From the NCBI RefSeq assembly GCF_001895265.1, contig NZ_CP016796.1, positions 496,001 to 560,000 on the forward strand: 64,000 nucleotides of DNA, given 5' to 3'. This document shows, one piece after another, positions 44,144 through 52,854 of the stretch (position 1 is the first letter of the stretch; each line of letters starts with the position of its first letter). Under the pieces are notes generated by a model. It saw only the letters and a program-made list of their open reading frames with translations, did not search any database and was not told where the DNA came from. A program made the position numbers and the translations under genes. This stretch comes from Francisella uliginis (GTDB lineage Bacteria > Pseudomonadota > Gammaproteobacteria > Francisellales > Francisellaceae).

Positions 44144-44371
44144 ATGTTAGAACATCATCCATTAGTAAAAGAGTTCCCTGAACTTAAAGATCAAATTCAT
44201 AATATTAAAGAAGATCATCATATCAGTAAGCAAATGAAGCATTATGAAGAATTAGATAAGAAAATATTTAATCTGGAAAGTACTGGTAAGTTTCAAGATT
44301 CTGAATTAGAAAATCTTAAAAAACAACGTTTAGAAGCTAAAGACTTAATCTACAAAGCTTTAAAATCTTAA
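44144..44371 (+). CDS. DUF465 / YdcH-like small protein
   Basis: The 75-residue protein follows the DUF465 pattern: HHPLVKEFPELKDQIHNIKEDHHISKQMKHYEELDKKIFNLE and LKKQRLEAKDLIYKAL. Such proteins are short charged helical hairpins of the cytoplasm whose function is unknown. A TTAAGGAA ribosome site is present 10 bases before the ATG. It stands alone between nadV and the MFS gene; 214 bases without any gene follow. Confidence 0.85.
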   Translation: MLEHHPLVKEFPELKDQIHNIKEDHHISKQMKHYEELDKKIFNLESTGKFQDSELENLKKQRLEAKDLIYKALKS

Positions 44372-44585
44372 TATTCAAAATAATTTTAATATTACCTCAT
44401 ACGTACTTTTTAGATCTAATTTCTAGTAATAACTATCTTTATCTAGTATATTTTCTATATATTTTTATTTTTTATACATATCGTTTCAAGCTAACGTATT
44501 TAGTAATTACGAAGTTTTATTACAAATTCAGTAGAGCTTATAAGGTTATAGTCCAGGTTTATGGATATTTAATAAGGGTTTAGTA

Positions 44586-45866
44586 ATGCTAGTAACAAGA
44601 TATCAAAAATTAGTGATTAGTTTAATTGTTCTTACGGGAATTTGCTCTGGGTTTGATATAGGAGTTATATCCGGAACTCTACCAGTTATTAAAAATGAGC
44701 TATTGCTAAATTTCAGTCAGTTATCACAGATAGCAGGAATAGTCTTTTTTGGAGCTTTGCTATCAAAGTTAATATCTGGTCCATTAATGGATTTTTTGAG
44801 TAGAAAAAATGTTATAGCTTTTGGAGCATTTCTATTTACCATATCGATGGTACTGATGATGCTTTCAAATACTTTTGTAACTCTTATGCTATCAAGACTT
44901 TTACAAGGGGTTTCAGTTGGTTTTTTACTAACAGTAGTTCCTGTATATATTTCTGAAACAAGTATTGCAAGATTTAGAGGTAGGGCTATGGCAATATTCC
45001 AGCTATCATTAGTTTCAGGGATATTTTTAGCTAATTTATTTGCTAGTATATTTGTTAATGATTTTGGTTGGAGGTTTATTTTTGGTTGTGCTATTCCATT
45101 TTCAGTAGCTTTATTTATAGTTAGTCTCTTAGCACCATTTTCACCATCATGGCTTGTTTTAAAAGGAAGAAATAATCAGGCATTGAATATAGGTGAGCAA
45201 CTAGATTTAAAAATTCAATTATCATTGAAGGAAAAAAATAAAATAGGATTTATCGAGTTTATAAAGATTGTTATTAAGCAAAAATATTATCTTTCTATAG
45301 CATTAATTAGTTTGATGGCTATTTTAAATGGATTTGTTGGTATCAATGTATTTATTAGCTATGGTCCGACTATTTTTGGTCAGCTTACGAATTGCTCTAG
45401 CTGTGATCCAACTTACTATGGCTCAGCTATGACTTTGGTTAACCTAATAGCTACTGTAGTTGGTTTGTTCTTGGTTGATGTTATTGGTAGAAGAAAACTT
45501 ATTATAGGAGGGTTAATTATATCTTTCCTATCAATATTTGCGACTGTTTTCTTTATAACTTGTAGCTCTGATAATGTGGCATTATTAATGCTTGTGATTG
45601 TTGTGTTTGGTGGAGCAGTTGGTCCTGGTGTTTGTATATGGTTAGTTTTATCAGAGGTTTTACCTGTACATATAAGAGCAACAGGTATATCTATTGCTCT
45701 TGTTTCTAAGGCATTAATTGAGAGTATGTTTATTTCAAGCTTTTTAGATCTTATCAATGATTATGGTTATGCACCTATACTATATTTTATGGGAGTTTGC
45801 ATAGTTGTATTTATAGTAGTGGTTTATAAATTTTTGCCAGAAATGACAAATAAAGAGCTTCTTTAG
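44586..45866 (+). CDS. MFS transporter, sugar-porter type
   Basis: The 426-residue protein has twelve hydrophobic helices and the sugar-porter hallmarks: GFDIGVISGTLPVI in helix 1, DFLSRKNVIAFG in loop 2-3, RLLQGVSVGFLLTVVPVYISETSIARFRG, DVIGRRKLIIGG in loop 8-9 and a shortened PETKG-like end FLPEMTNKELL. It is expected to be a proton symporter in the inner membrane for a sugar or polyol; the sugar cannot be read from sequence. It stands as a single gene with a weak GGG ribosome site and ends six bases from the convergent thioesterase gene. Confidence 0.88.
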   Translation: MLVTRYQKLVISLIVLTGICSGFDIGVISGTLPVIKNELLLNFSQLSQIAGIVFFGALLSKLISGPLMDFLSRKNVIAFGAFLFTISMVLMMLSNTFVTLMLSRLLQGVSVGFLLTVVPVYISETSIARFRGRAMAIFQLSLVSGIFLANLFASIFVNDFGWRFIFGCAIPFSVALFIVSLLAPFSPSWLVLKGRNNQALNIGEQLDLKIQLSLKEKNKIGFIEFIKIVIKQKYYLSIALISLMAILNGFVGINVFISYGPTIFGQLTNCSSCDPTYYGSAMTLVNLIATVVGLFLVDVIGRRKLIIGGLIISFLSIFATVFFITCSSDNVALLMLVIVVFGGAVGPGVCIWLVLSEVLPVHIRATGISIALVSKALIESMFISSFLDLINDYGYAPILYFMGVCIVVFIVVVYKFLPEMTNKELL

Positions 45867-45871
45867 ATAAG

Positions 45872-46360
45872 TTATTTTAAGTGAGCTATTAGATCATCGA
45901 GTTTATAACTAGCTATATCTTTTTGCTTTGCATGATGTTCTTCTAAAAGAGCAAAATCAGCATCTGCATAAGCACATAGATCACCTTTTTCATTATAAAT
46001 ATCAACTTTTATCCAAACTGTTGTACGACCTTTTCTAATAATACTAGTTTTAAAAATATGAGAGATCTTGCTATAAGTTGGCTTAAGATATTTAATATTT
46101 AGGTTACGAGTCATGCAAAAGGATTTACTAACACTTAAAACATGCTTACCAAGAATATCATCGCATATTAAAGCAATAATGCCTCCATGAATAACATTAT
46201 CCCAACCTACATGGTTAGGTAAGCATTTAAACTTAGTATACATATGCTCGCCAATATGATATAGCGGAAGTTTAATCCCTAAAGGGTTCCTTTTTGTATT
46301 ACTAAAACAAGTAAAATCCCAAGGGAAGTCAATTGGTTCGTGGTTATCTAAATTTATCAT
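45872..46360 (-). CDS. PaaI-type acyl-CoA thioesterase
   Basis: The 162-residue hot-dog protein has the PaaI pattern NHVGWDNVIHGGIIALICDDILGKH with catalytic Asp-type residues, then RNLNIKYLKPTYSKISHIFKTSIIRKGRTTVWIKVDIYNEKGDLCAYADADF (in part). It likely releases acyl-CoA esters in the cytoplasm. It lies upstream of the fad genes on the same strand, separated by 265 bases including a repeat copy, and may help fatty acid turnover, though it is not part of the fad operon since it lies downstream of fadA's start only in the sense of position. Substrate unknown. Confidence 0.85.
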   Translation of the reverse strand: MINLDNHEPIDFPWDFTCFSNTKRNPLGIKLPLYHIGEHMYTKFKCLPNHVGWDNVIHGGIIALICDDILGKHVLSVSKSFCMTRNLNIKYLKPTYSKISHIFKTSIIRKGRTTVWIKVDIYNEKGDLCAYADADFALLEEHHAKQKDIASYKLDDLIAHLK

Positions 46361-46456
46361 TTTTCATACCTATTCAAATTACGTAGATATATTTAAAAGA
46401 CTATTAATTTAATCATATTCCAACTCTATAAGTAAAAGGATACCATAAAAATCATC

Positions 46457-46523
46457 GTCATCCTCGTGCTTGACACGGGGATCTCTTAGCTATTTGAGAG
46501 ATTCCCGCCTGTGCGGGAATGAC
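46457..46523. repeat. Composite palindromic repeat (TCAAG-loop family)
   Basis: This 67-base element between fadA and the thioesterase gene is bounded by GTCAT and ATGAC. It contains two hairpins: on the minus strand ATCCCCGTG-TCAAG-CACGAGGAT, and on the plus strand ATTCCCGC-CTGT-GCGGGAAT (46501-46520). GGGATCTC and GAGAGATTCCC pair across them. It is much richer in G and C than its surroundings. It shares the loop TCAAG and the flank ATGACG with the insertion in hrpA. It could end transcription of fadA, but lacks a T run. Confidence 0.75.
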
Positions 46524-46625
46524 TACAGATTAAATCAGCAGTTTTAAAATATATTATTTTTTATAAGTTTGTGTTTGTAGTTTAGCTTAAAAAATATTTA
46601 TTACTAGAGAAGGTTGTGAAAATTT

Positions 46626-47813
46626 CTAGCAAGCTTCAATAATTCCAGCTGCGCCCATTCCAGTACCAATACACATTGTAATCATAGCATATTTTTTACC
46701 AGTACGTCTTAGTCCGTGTAGTGCTTTAACGGTTAATATTGTACCAGTAGCACCAAGAGGGTGACCTAAGGCAATAGCTCCCCCGCAAGGATTAACTTTT
46801 TCTGGATTAAGTTTAAGATCATGTATTACAGCTAGTGATTGTGCTGCAAAAGCTTCATTTAGCTCGATCCAATCAATATCATCGATTGTTAGGTTTGTTT
46901 GTTTAAGTATTTTAGGTACGGCAGCAACAGGGCCTATACCCATAATACGTGGATCAACACCAGCTACTGAGAAGCCTAAAAACTTGCCTAAAGGTTTTAG
47001 ATTATGTTCTTTAAGATATTTCTCACTTACAAGAATTACAGCACCAGCTCCATCTGATACTTGTGAGCTATTACCAGCGGTAACAGAACCACCATTTGCA
47101 AAAGCAGGCTTTAACTTAGCTAAAGCTTCGGTAGATGTATTTTTACGCGCACCTTCATCAGTAGCTATAGTCTTTTTATGATTGATGATTTCGCCACTTT
47201 GCTCATCTGGTTTACGATGATCAACATTTATTGGTAGTATTTCATCTTTAAAGTAGCCATTTTCAATAGCATGAACAGCTTTTTTGTGACTGTTAAGAGC
47301 AAAAGCATCTTGATCTTGACGAGATATATTCCAGTCTTTAGCAACATTTTCTGCGGTGATACCCATACCGTAAGCTATGGCAACATTTTCATCTTTTTCA
47401 AAGATCTCCTTACTAAAAGACATTTTATTACCACCAAAAGGAATCATACTCATGCTTTCTATACCAGCACCTATAGCCACATCCATATTACCTTGAGCAA
47501 TCTCATTTGCTGCAATGGCGATTGATTGTAGCCCAGAGCTACAGTAACGGTTAATAGTAAAAGCTGGAACAGTATTTGGTAAACCAGCTAGAAGAGATGA
47601 TATTCTAGCAACATTTAGGCCTTGTTCAGCCTCTGGCATAGCACAGCCAACGACTATATCATCGATATCATTAGGATTAATATTTGACTCCGTAACAGTC
47701 TTTCTCAATACATCTGCTAGTAGTTCATCAGGACGTTTTTTTGCAAAACCACCTTTTTTACCTTTTGTAACCGCAGAGCGTTTTGCAGCGACTATATATA
47801 CATTTTCACTCAT
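46626..47813 (-). CDS. fadA: 3-ketoacyl-CoA thiolase
   Basis: FadA cleaves 3-ketoacyl-CoA with CoA to acetyl-CoA, the last step of beta-oxidation. The 395-residue protein has catalytic Cys91 in NRYCSSGLQSIA, the His in CGGAIALGHPLGATG and the second Cys in CIGTGMGAAGIIEAC; NEAFAAQSLAV is also present. A GGGAGT ribosome site precedes the start. It follows fadB by 12 bases and closes the four-gene operon. Expected partner in a complex with FadB. Confidence 0.96.
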   Translation of the reverse strand: MSENVYIVAAKRSAVTKGKKGGFAKKRPDELLADVLRKTVTESNINPNDIDDIVVGCAMPEAEQGLNVARISSLLAGLPNTVPAFTINRYCSSGLQSIAIAANEIAQGNMDVAIGAGIESMSMIPFGGNKMSFSKEIFEKDENVAIAYGMGITAENVAKDWNISRQDQDAFALNSHKKAVHAIENGYFKDEILPINVDHRKPDEQSGEIINHKKTIATDEGARKNTSTEALAKLKPAFANGGSVTAGNSSQVSDGAGAVILVSEKYLKEHNLKPLGKFLGFSVAGVDPRIMGIGPVAAVPKILKQTNLTIDDIDWIELNEAFAAQSLAVIHDLKLNPEKVNPCGGAIALGHPLGATGTILTVKALHGLRRTGKKYAMITMCIGTGMGAAGIIEAC

Positions 47814-47825
47814 GACAGTACTCCC

Positions 47826-50516
47826 TTAGTTTCTTAGTGGTTTGCCTGTTTCTAGCATATGTTTCATTCTAGCTTCAGTTTTTTCAGACATAGCAAGTTC
47901 TTTGAAGTTTATAAGCTCTCTTTCAAGGATCCAGTCTTCTGAAACTTCAGTATCTTTTTCAATCTCTCCGCCACACATTGTATCTGCAAGATTTACTGCA
48001 ATTTTATAATCATGTTCAGATATTTGATTACCATCACGCATATTTACAAGCAAGGCTTTGACTGTTGCGATACCAGTCTCACCAAATATTTTGATTTTCT
48101 GTTTAAGAGGAGGTTGATATTGACCAAATGCTAGTAGTTGAGCTTTTTTAAGAGCAACGCTAAGTATCTCTTTGCTATTCATAACGATAGTATCACTTTC
48201 GCGTAAGAAGCCCATTTCTTTGGCTTCATAACTACTTTTAGCTACTTGTGCTAAAGCTAAATTCTTATAGCGTTTTTCAAAGTCTTTCCATGGATCTTGA
48301 GCTTTAGAAGCTCGCAGAGCCATTTCTTTTGAGCCTCCCCAACCAGGTATAATCCCTACACCTGCCTCAACTAGACCAATATAACTTTCATGTGCAGCAA
48401 CTGCAGCATCACAATGCAAGATAGTTTCACAACCACCACCAAAGGCAAATCCCTTGACAGCTGCAACCACAGGTATCTTGCTATAACGAAGTTTTTGGGT
48501 GATGATTTGATGGCCTTTACGAATAACTTCTTCAATTGCAGCTTCACCATTCATTGTAAATTTGATACCAAACTCTTCTAGATTTGCGCCAACTGAGAAG
48601 ATATCTTGTTGTTGCCATATAACCATGCCATCTAAGTTTTCTTCAGCGTAATTTATAGCTTCAGAAATGCCATCTAGTACATCATCGCCAATAGAGCACA
48701 TTTTACTCTTAAATGATAATATGCCGATACCTTTATAGTCATCTATTTGCCATAGTTTGACACCATCATTTTCATAGAGTGTTTCAGTATTAACTTCACT
48801 TGTATGTTCAATAACAGTATCTGCGAAAAGTTGTCTAGCATAGACGTTTAATTTATCGCGAGATATAAGTTCTTTATCATTAAAACTAAACTCTTTGTTA
48901 TTTTTATAGACACCAATATCTAAATCATTTACCCAGTCAGGAAGTTTGTTTTGTGATAGAGCTTTACCTGCGGAAATATCTTCTTTTAACCATTTAGATA
49001 CTTTGTGCCAACCAGCTAATTGCCAGATTTCAAAGATTCCCTGTTTCCAGCCAAATCCCCAACGAATTGCTAGATCCATATCTTTGGGAAAGTTTGAGAT
49101 ATCTCCAACAAGATGAGCCGCATATAGGAACATTTCTCTAAATGTTGCCCAAATAAATTGAGCTTGGGTGTTATTACTATTACGTAAGCCCTCAAGTTTA
49201 TTGCCCCAATCTTTTTCAGATAAAATTTCTGATACTTCTTTGTCTGCTTTTTTATCAGAAGGGCGATATTCTTTAGAATCTAAGTCGAGCACTTTAATAC
49301 CATCAGACTCTTTTATATATAACCCTTTTTTGGTTTTTTGCCCAAGAGAGCCGTTATCAATAAGGTTTTGGATCCAACTAGGAGTCTTATATAAATCCTG
49401 CCAGTCATCTTCTAGGTTATCTTTCATTGTTTCTACTACATGTGATAATACATCTAGTCCAACCAAGTCAGCAGTTCTATAGGTAGCACTTTTAGCGCGT
49501 CCTAACTTTTTACCTGTAAGCTCATCAACTATTTCTAATGGGATATTCATTTTCTCAGTATAGTGACAAGTTACAAGCATAGAAAACACACCTAAGCGGT
49601 TAGCTATAAAGTTTGGTGTATCTTTTGCTCTTATTATGCTTTTACCAAGTTTTTCTACTAAGAAAGTTTCCAATTTATCAATAATTTCAAGATTAGTATC
49701 TTTATGAGGAATTAACTCAACTAACGGCATATATCTAGGAGGGTTAAAAAAGTGTACACCACAGAAATTCACTTTTAAATTTTCAGGTAGAACTTCTGCA
49801 AGTGTTGTGATACTTAGTCCAGATGTGTTAGATGCTAATATAGAATTTTCTTTTAAATGACTTGCAATATTTGTATATAAACTCTCTTTTATATCCAAAC
49901 GCTCAGCAACAGCTTCAATGACTAAATCACAGTCTTGAAGTAGCTCTAGATTATCCTCATAGTTGGCTGGAGTAATGTATTTAATTGATTCTTTTGAACC
50001 AAAAGGCGCGGGATTAAGTTTTGTGAGCTTTTGTAACGAGTCTTCTATGATCTTATTTGGTTGCCCATCTTGTGATTTTAGGTCAAAAAGAACAACTGGA
50101 AATCTTGCGTTTGCAAAGTGAGCAGCTATTTGAGCTCCCATTGTTCCAGCACCAAGTACTGCTATTTTATCGATATCTTGACGCTGTGGTTTACGATCTA
50201 CAGGTTCTAGTTTTTTTGCAATATTTGATTGAGAACTATTATTTTCGCTGTCAGGAAGATATTCATCACCAAAAACCTTCAAATAGCCGCGCATGGCATC
50301 TTCTTTTGACATACCTTTAATAGCATCCCAAGCCATCCATTTAGCTTTCTCAACCATCTTTAGTGCCGAAGGTTTTTTTGTGTTATTATCGCCTTCTTTA
50401 ACTTGTTTGTAGAAAGCATATAATTTTAGTTTTTGGCTATTATCTGGTTTGAAATCAATAGTTGCATCGCGGACAGCTACAAGCATTTCTTCAAATTTTT
50501 TTTCTAACTCAGTCAT
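47826..50516 (-). CDS. fadB: ACBP-3-hydroxyacyl-CoA dehydrogenase-enoyl-CoA hydratase fusion (FadB)
   Basis: The 896-residue protein has three parts. Residues 1 to about 85 are an acyl-CoA-binding protein domain (KLYAFYKQVKEGDNNTKKPS, KAKWMAWDAIKGMSKEDAMRGYLKVFG). A linker rich in Asn and Ser leads to a hydroxyacyl-CoA dehydrogenase (from DKIAVLGAGTMGAQIAAHF at 116, with HFFNPPRYMPLVELI) and its C-terminal domain. A hydratase/isomerase domain (KGFAFGGGCETILHCDAAVAAHESYIGLVEAGVGIIPGWGG, in parts, about residues 675-725) closes it. The dehydrogenase precedes the hydratase, reverse of E. coli FadB. The enzyme handles two beta-oxidation steps; the extra domain would hold the acyl-CoA substrate. 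Translation begins after an AAGGAGGA site. Confidence 0.93.
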   Translation of the reverse strand: MTELEKKFEEMLVAVRDATIDFKPDNSQKLKLYAFYKQVKEGDNNTKKPSALKMVEKAKWMAWDAIKGMSKEDAMRGYLKVFGDEYLPDSENNSSQSNIAKKLEPVDRKPQRQDIDKIAVLGAGTMGAQIAAHFANARFPVVLFDLKSQDGQPNKIIEDSLQKLTKLNPAPFGSKESIKYITPANYEDNLELLQDCDLVIEAVAERLDIKESLYTNIASHLKENSILASNTSGLSITTLAEVLPENLKVNFCGVHFFNPPRYMPLVELIPHKDTNLEIIDKLETFLVEKLGKSIIRAKDTPNFIANRLGVFSMLVTCHYTEKMNIPLEIVDELTGKKLGRAKSATYRTADLVGLDVLSHVVETMKDNLEDDWQDLYKTPSWIQNLIDNGSLGQKTKKGLYIKESDGIKVLDLDSKEYRPSDKKADKEVSEILSEKDWGNKLEGLRNSNNTQAQFIWATFREMFLYAAHLVGDISNFPKDMDLAIRWGFGWKQGIFEIWQLAGWHKVSKWLKEDISAGKALSQNKLPDWVNDLDIGVYKNNKEFSFNDKELISRDKLNVYARQLFADTVIEHTSEVNTETLYENDGVKLWQIDDYKGIGILSFKSKMCSIGDDVLDGISEAINYAEENLDGMVIWQQQDIFSVGANLEEFGIKFTMNGEAAIEEVIRKGHQIITQKLRYSKIPVVAAVKGFAFGGGCETILHCDAAVAAHESYIGLVEAGVGIIPGWGGSKEMALRASKAQDPWKDFEKRYKNLALAQVAKSSYEAKEMGFLRESDTIVMNSKEILSVALKKAQLLAFGQYQPPLKQKIKIFGETGIATVKALLVNMRDGNQISEHDYKIAVNLADTMCGGEIEKDTEVSEDWILERELINFKELAMSEKTEARMKHMLETGKPLRN

Positions 50517-50582
50517 TTTTCCTCCTTGAGGTCGATATCACTATCGATTTTTTGTATAAAACATTTAACAGAGTATTTTTAT

Positions 50583-52823
50583 CTAAATTTCTCCTTTAGT
50601 TTGCCATTCTGGGTGAGCATTTTTAGGACCTAGTGCATAGTCATCAAACTCATCTGTTTGGATGATATTATTAATCTTAGTTAACATCTCTTTAGCATTT
50701 TGAGCCTCTTCTTCAGATATGATCTTATTTTCCGAAGCTTCTTCAAGACATTCTGACCAGTTCGCTTTAGGTAACTTTTCAGCTTTAATAGCATCGATAA
50801 TTTTTTTCTTAATGTTTGTGACTTTTAGAGCCGCTAAGTATGCATTTTCAACTCTACCAGTTGGATCATTATCATTATTTGGTACATAGCAGTAAGCTTT
50901 CATAGCTTCTCTGGTTTCACAGTTTGTGCTTAAGGCTTTGCATATTTGTGCTTCAAGCTTATCTGAGGGTCTTCTGAATTTCTTACCATAAGGGAACACA
51001 AAGAGTTTCATTTTTGTACCAAATATTCTATTTGGGAAATTTCTGAATAGATCTAACATTGCTTGTTGGGTTTGGTATAAGCAATGCTGAATACTCCAAT
51101 CAACAAAAATATCATCACTCATAGGTTCACCAGCATCTTTATAGTATTTTAGAACAGCACAAGCCATATATAGATAGCTCATAATATCGCCAAGACGTGC
51201 TGATAATCTTTCTTTACGTTTTATACCAGCCCCTAGAACAGTAACTGATATATCATTAACATAAGAATATGCAGTACTCATATGAGAAATATATCTATAG
51301 TAGCGTTTGAATTTTGAACTATAACTAGTGGCTGTAAAGCCTCCGCTTAGACCGTACCATAAAGTACGAGAACCATTAAGAGCCATATATTTAAAGTGAC
51401 TCTTAAAGTTACTAGTAAAACTTGCTTCATCATCATTCATTAGACTTTCTATTTCTTTGCGTATATATGGGTGGCATTTCATAGCTCCTTGACCGAATAT
51501 CATCAAGTTGCGTGTCATAATATTTGCACCTTCAACAGTGATTCCAATCGGTGTAGCCATATATGGAATAGCAAGATAGTTATTTGGCCCCATAATAATT
51601 GCGCGACCACCATGAACATCCATTGAGTTGTTAATTGTTGTGCGTCCCATTTCAGTTAAATGATATTTTGCAATTGCAGAAGCAACAGAGGGGCGAATGC
51701 CACTATCTACAGCAGCTACTGTAAATTGGCGAGTCGCATTAGCTATATATGCAAGACCAGCTGTTTGAGCTAGTTTCTCTTGAACACCTTCAAACTGTGC
51801 AATTGGAACTTTAAACTGCTCACGAACGCTTGCATATGCTGATGTAATAACAGTAGACATTAAAGTATTTGCTGTACCGCATGCCGGTAGTGATATTGCT
51901 CTACCTATTGATAAGCATTCGACTAACATACGCCAACCTTCTCCAGCCATTTTTTGTCCGCCTATAACCCAATCCATAGGTATAAAAACATCCGTGGCTT
52001 TTATATAACCATTCATAAATGCTTGGCCTAAAGGGAAGCCTCGTTTACCTATCTCTAAACCTTTATGATCATGAGGAAGTAGCGCACATGTAATACCTTC
52101 TGAGCCAGTATCACCTAATAATCCATCAGGATCTTGCAACTGAAATGCTAAGCCTACAAGTGTTGCAATAGGAGCTAAAGTAATATAGCGTTTATTGATG
52201 TTTTTAAGTTTAATTCCAAGAGTTTTTTCACCGTTATATTGTTCGTAGCAGACAACACCTTTATCTGGTAAAGATGTTGCATCAGATCCTGCAGTAGGCC
52301 CTGTTAATGCAAAGCAAGGTATCTCCTCACCAGAAGCTAATCGAGGTAGATAATAATCTTTTTGATGATCTGTACCATAATGAACTAAAAGCTCGCCAGG
52401 GCCTAAAGAATTTGGGACCATTACAGTGATTGCTGCAGTGACACTTTTTGTAGCTAGTTTCATTACAACTTCTGAGTGGGCTGCTGCAGAGAAGCCTTTG
52501 CCACCATACTCTTTACCAATCACTAAGCCTAAAAATCCTTTTTTGCGGATAAAGTCCCAGGCTTCTACTGTTAAATCCTTATCTTCATAATTAATTTTCC
52601 AATCATCAATCATGGCACAAAGTTCAGTAGTTTCATTATCTAGAAAAGATCTTTCTTCGGCAGATAATTCAAATTTTTTAAGACTATGAAGTTTATTGAA
52701 GTCTGGTTTTCCTTGGAATAAATCTTGCTCAAACCAATTCTCACCTGCATTAAGGGCTGTTTGCTCAGTCTTTGAAATTTTAGGTGTTGATTTTTTCGCT
52801 ATTTCGTAAATCTTATTGAACAT
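50583..52823 (-). CDS. fadE: Acyl-CoA dehydrogenase FadE
   Basis: FadE starts each beta-oxidation round by forming the trans-2 double bond with FAD. The 746-residue protein is of the large FadE type: GFLGLVIGKEYGGKGFSAAAHSEVVMKLATKSVTAAITVMVPNSLGPGELL (in parts), ACFALTGPTAGSDATSLPD, GLQLEIGKRG-like GLEIGKRGFPLG, and a C-terminal region of DUF1974 type. The DVHGGRAIIMGPNNYL segment is present. A good AAGGAG site precedes the start. The gene lies 31 bases after fadD and 66 before fadB. E. coli FadE is slightly longer (814) owing to N-terminal membrane helices, which are missing here. Confidence 0.94.
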   Translation of the reverse strand: MFNKIYEIAKKSTPKISKTEQTALNAGENWFEQDLFQGKPDFNKLHSLKKFELSAEERSFLDNETTELCAMIDDWKINYEDKDLTVEAWDFIRKKGFLGLVIGKEYGGKGFSAAAHSEVVMKLATKSVTAAITVMVPNSLGPGELLVHYGTDHQKDYYLPRLASGEEIPCFALTGPTAGSDATSLPDKGVVCYEQYNGEKTLGIKLKNINKRYITLAPIATLVGLAFQLQDPDGLLGDTGSEGITCALLPHDHKGLEIGKRGFPLGQAFMNGYIKATDVFIPMDWVIGGQKMAGEGWRMLVECLSIGRAISLPACGTANTLMSTVITSAYASVREQFKVPIAQFEGVQEKLAQTAGLAYIANATRQFTVAAVDSGIRPSVASAIAKYHLTEMGRTTINNSMDVHGGRAIIMGPNNYLAIPYMATPIGITVEGANIMTRNLMIFGQGAMKCHPYIRKEIESLMNDDEASFTSNFKSHFKYMALNGSRTLWYGLSGGFTATSYSSKFKRYYRYISHMSTAYSYVNDISVTVLGAGIKRKERLSARLGDIMSYLYMACAVLKYYKDAGEPMSDDIFVDWSIQHCLYQTQQAMLDLFRNFPNRIFGTKMKLFVFPYGKKFRRPSDKLEAQICKALSTNCETREAMKAYCYVPNNDNDPTGRVENAYLAALKVTNIKKKIIDAIKAEKLPKANWSECLEEASENKIISEEEAQNAKEMLTKINNIIQTDEFDDYALGPKNAHPEWQTKGEI

Positions 52824-52854
52824 CTTTTGGCTCCTTAAGCAACGGATGAATTAA

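Noticed and set aside
46457-46523. A CRISPR repeat unit
   Set aside because: There is one copy with internal palindromes and no regularly spaced array or cas genes.
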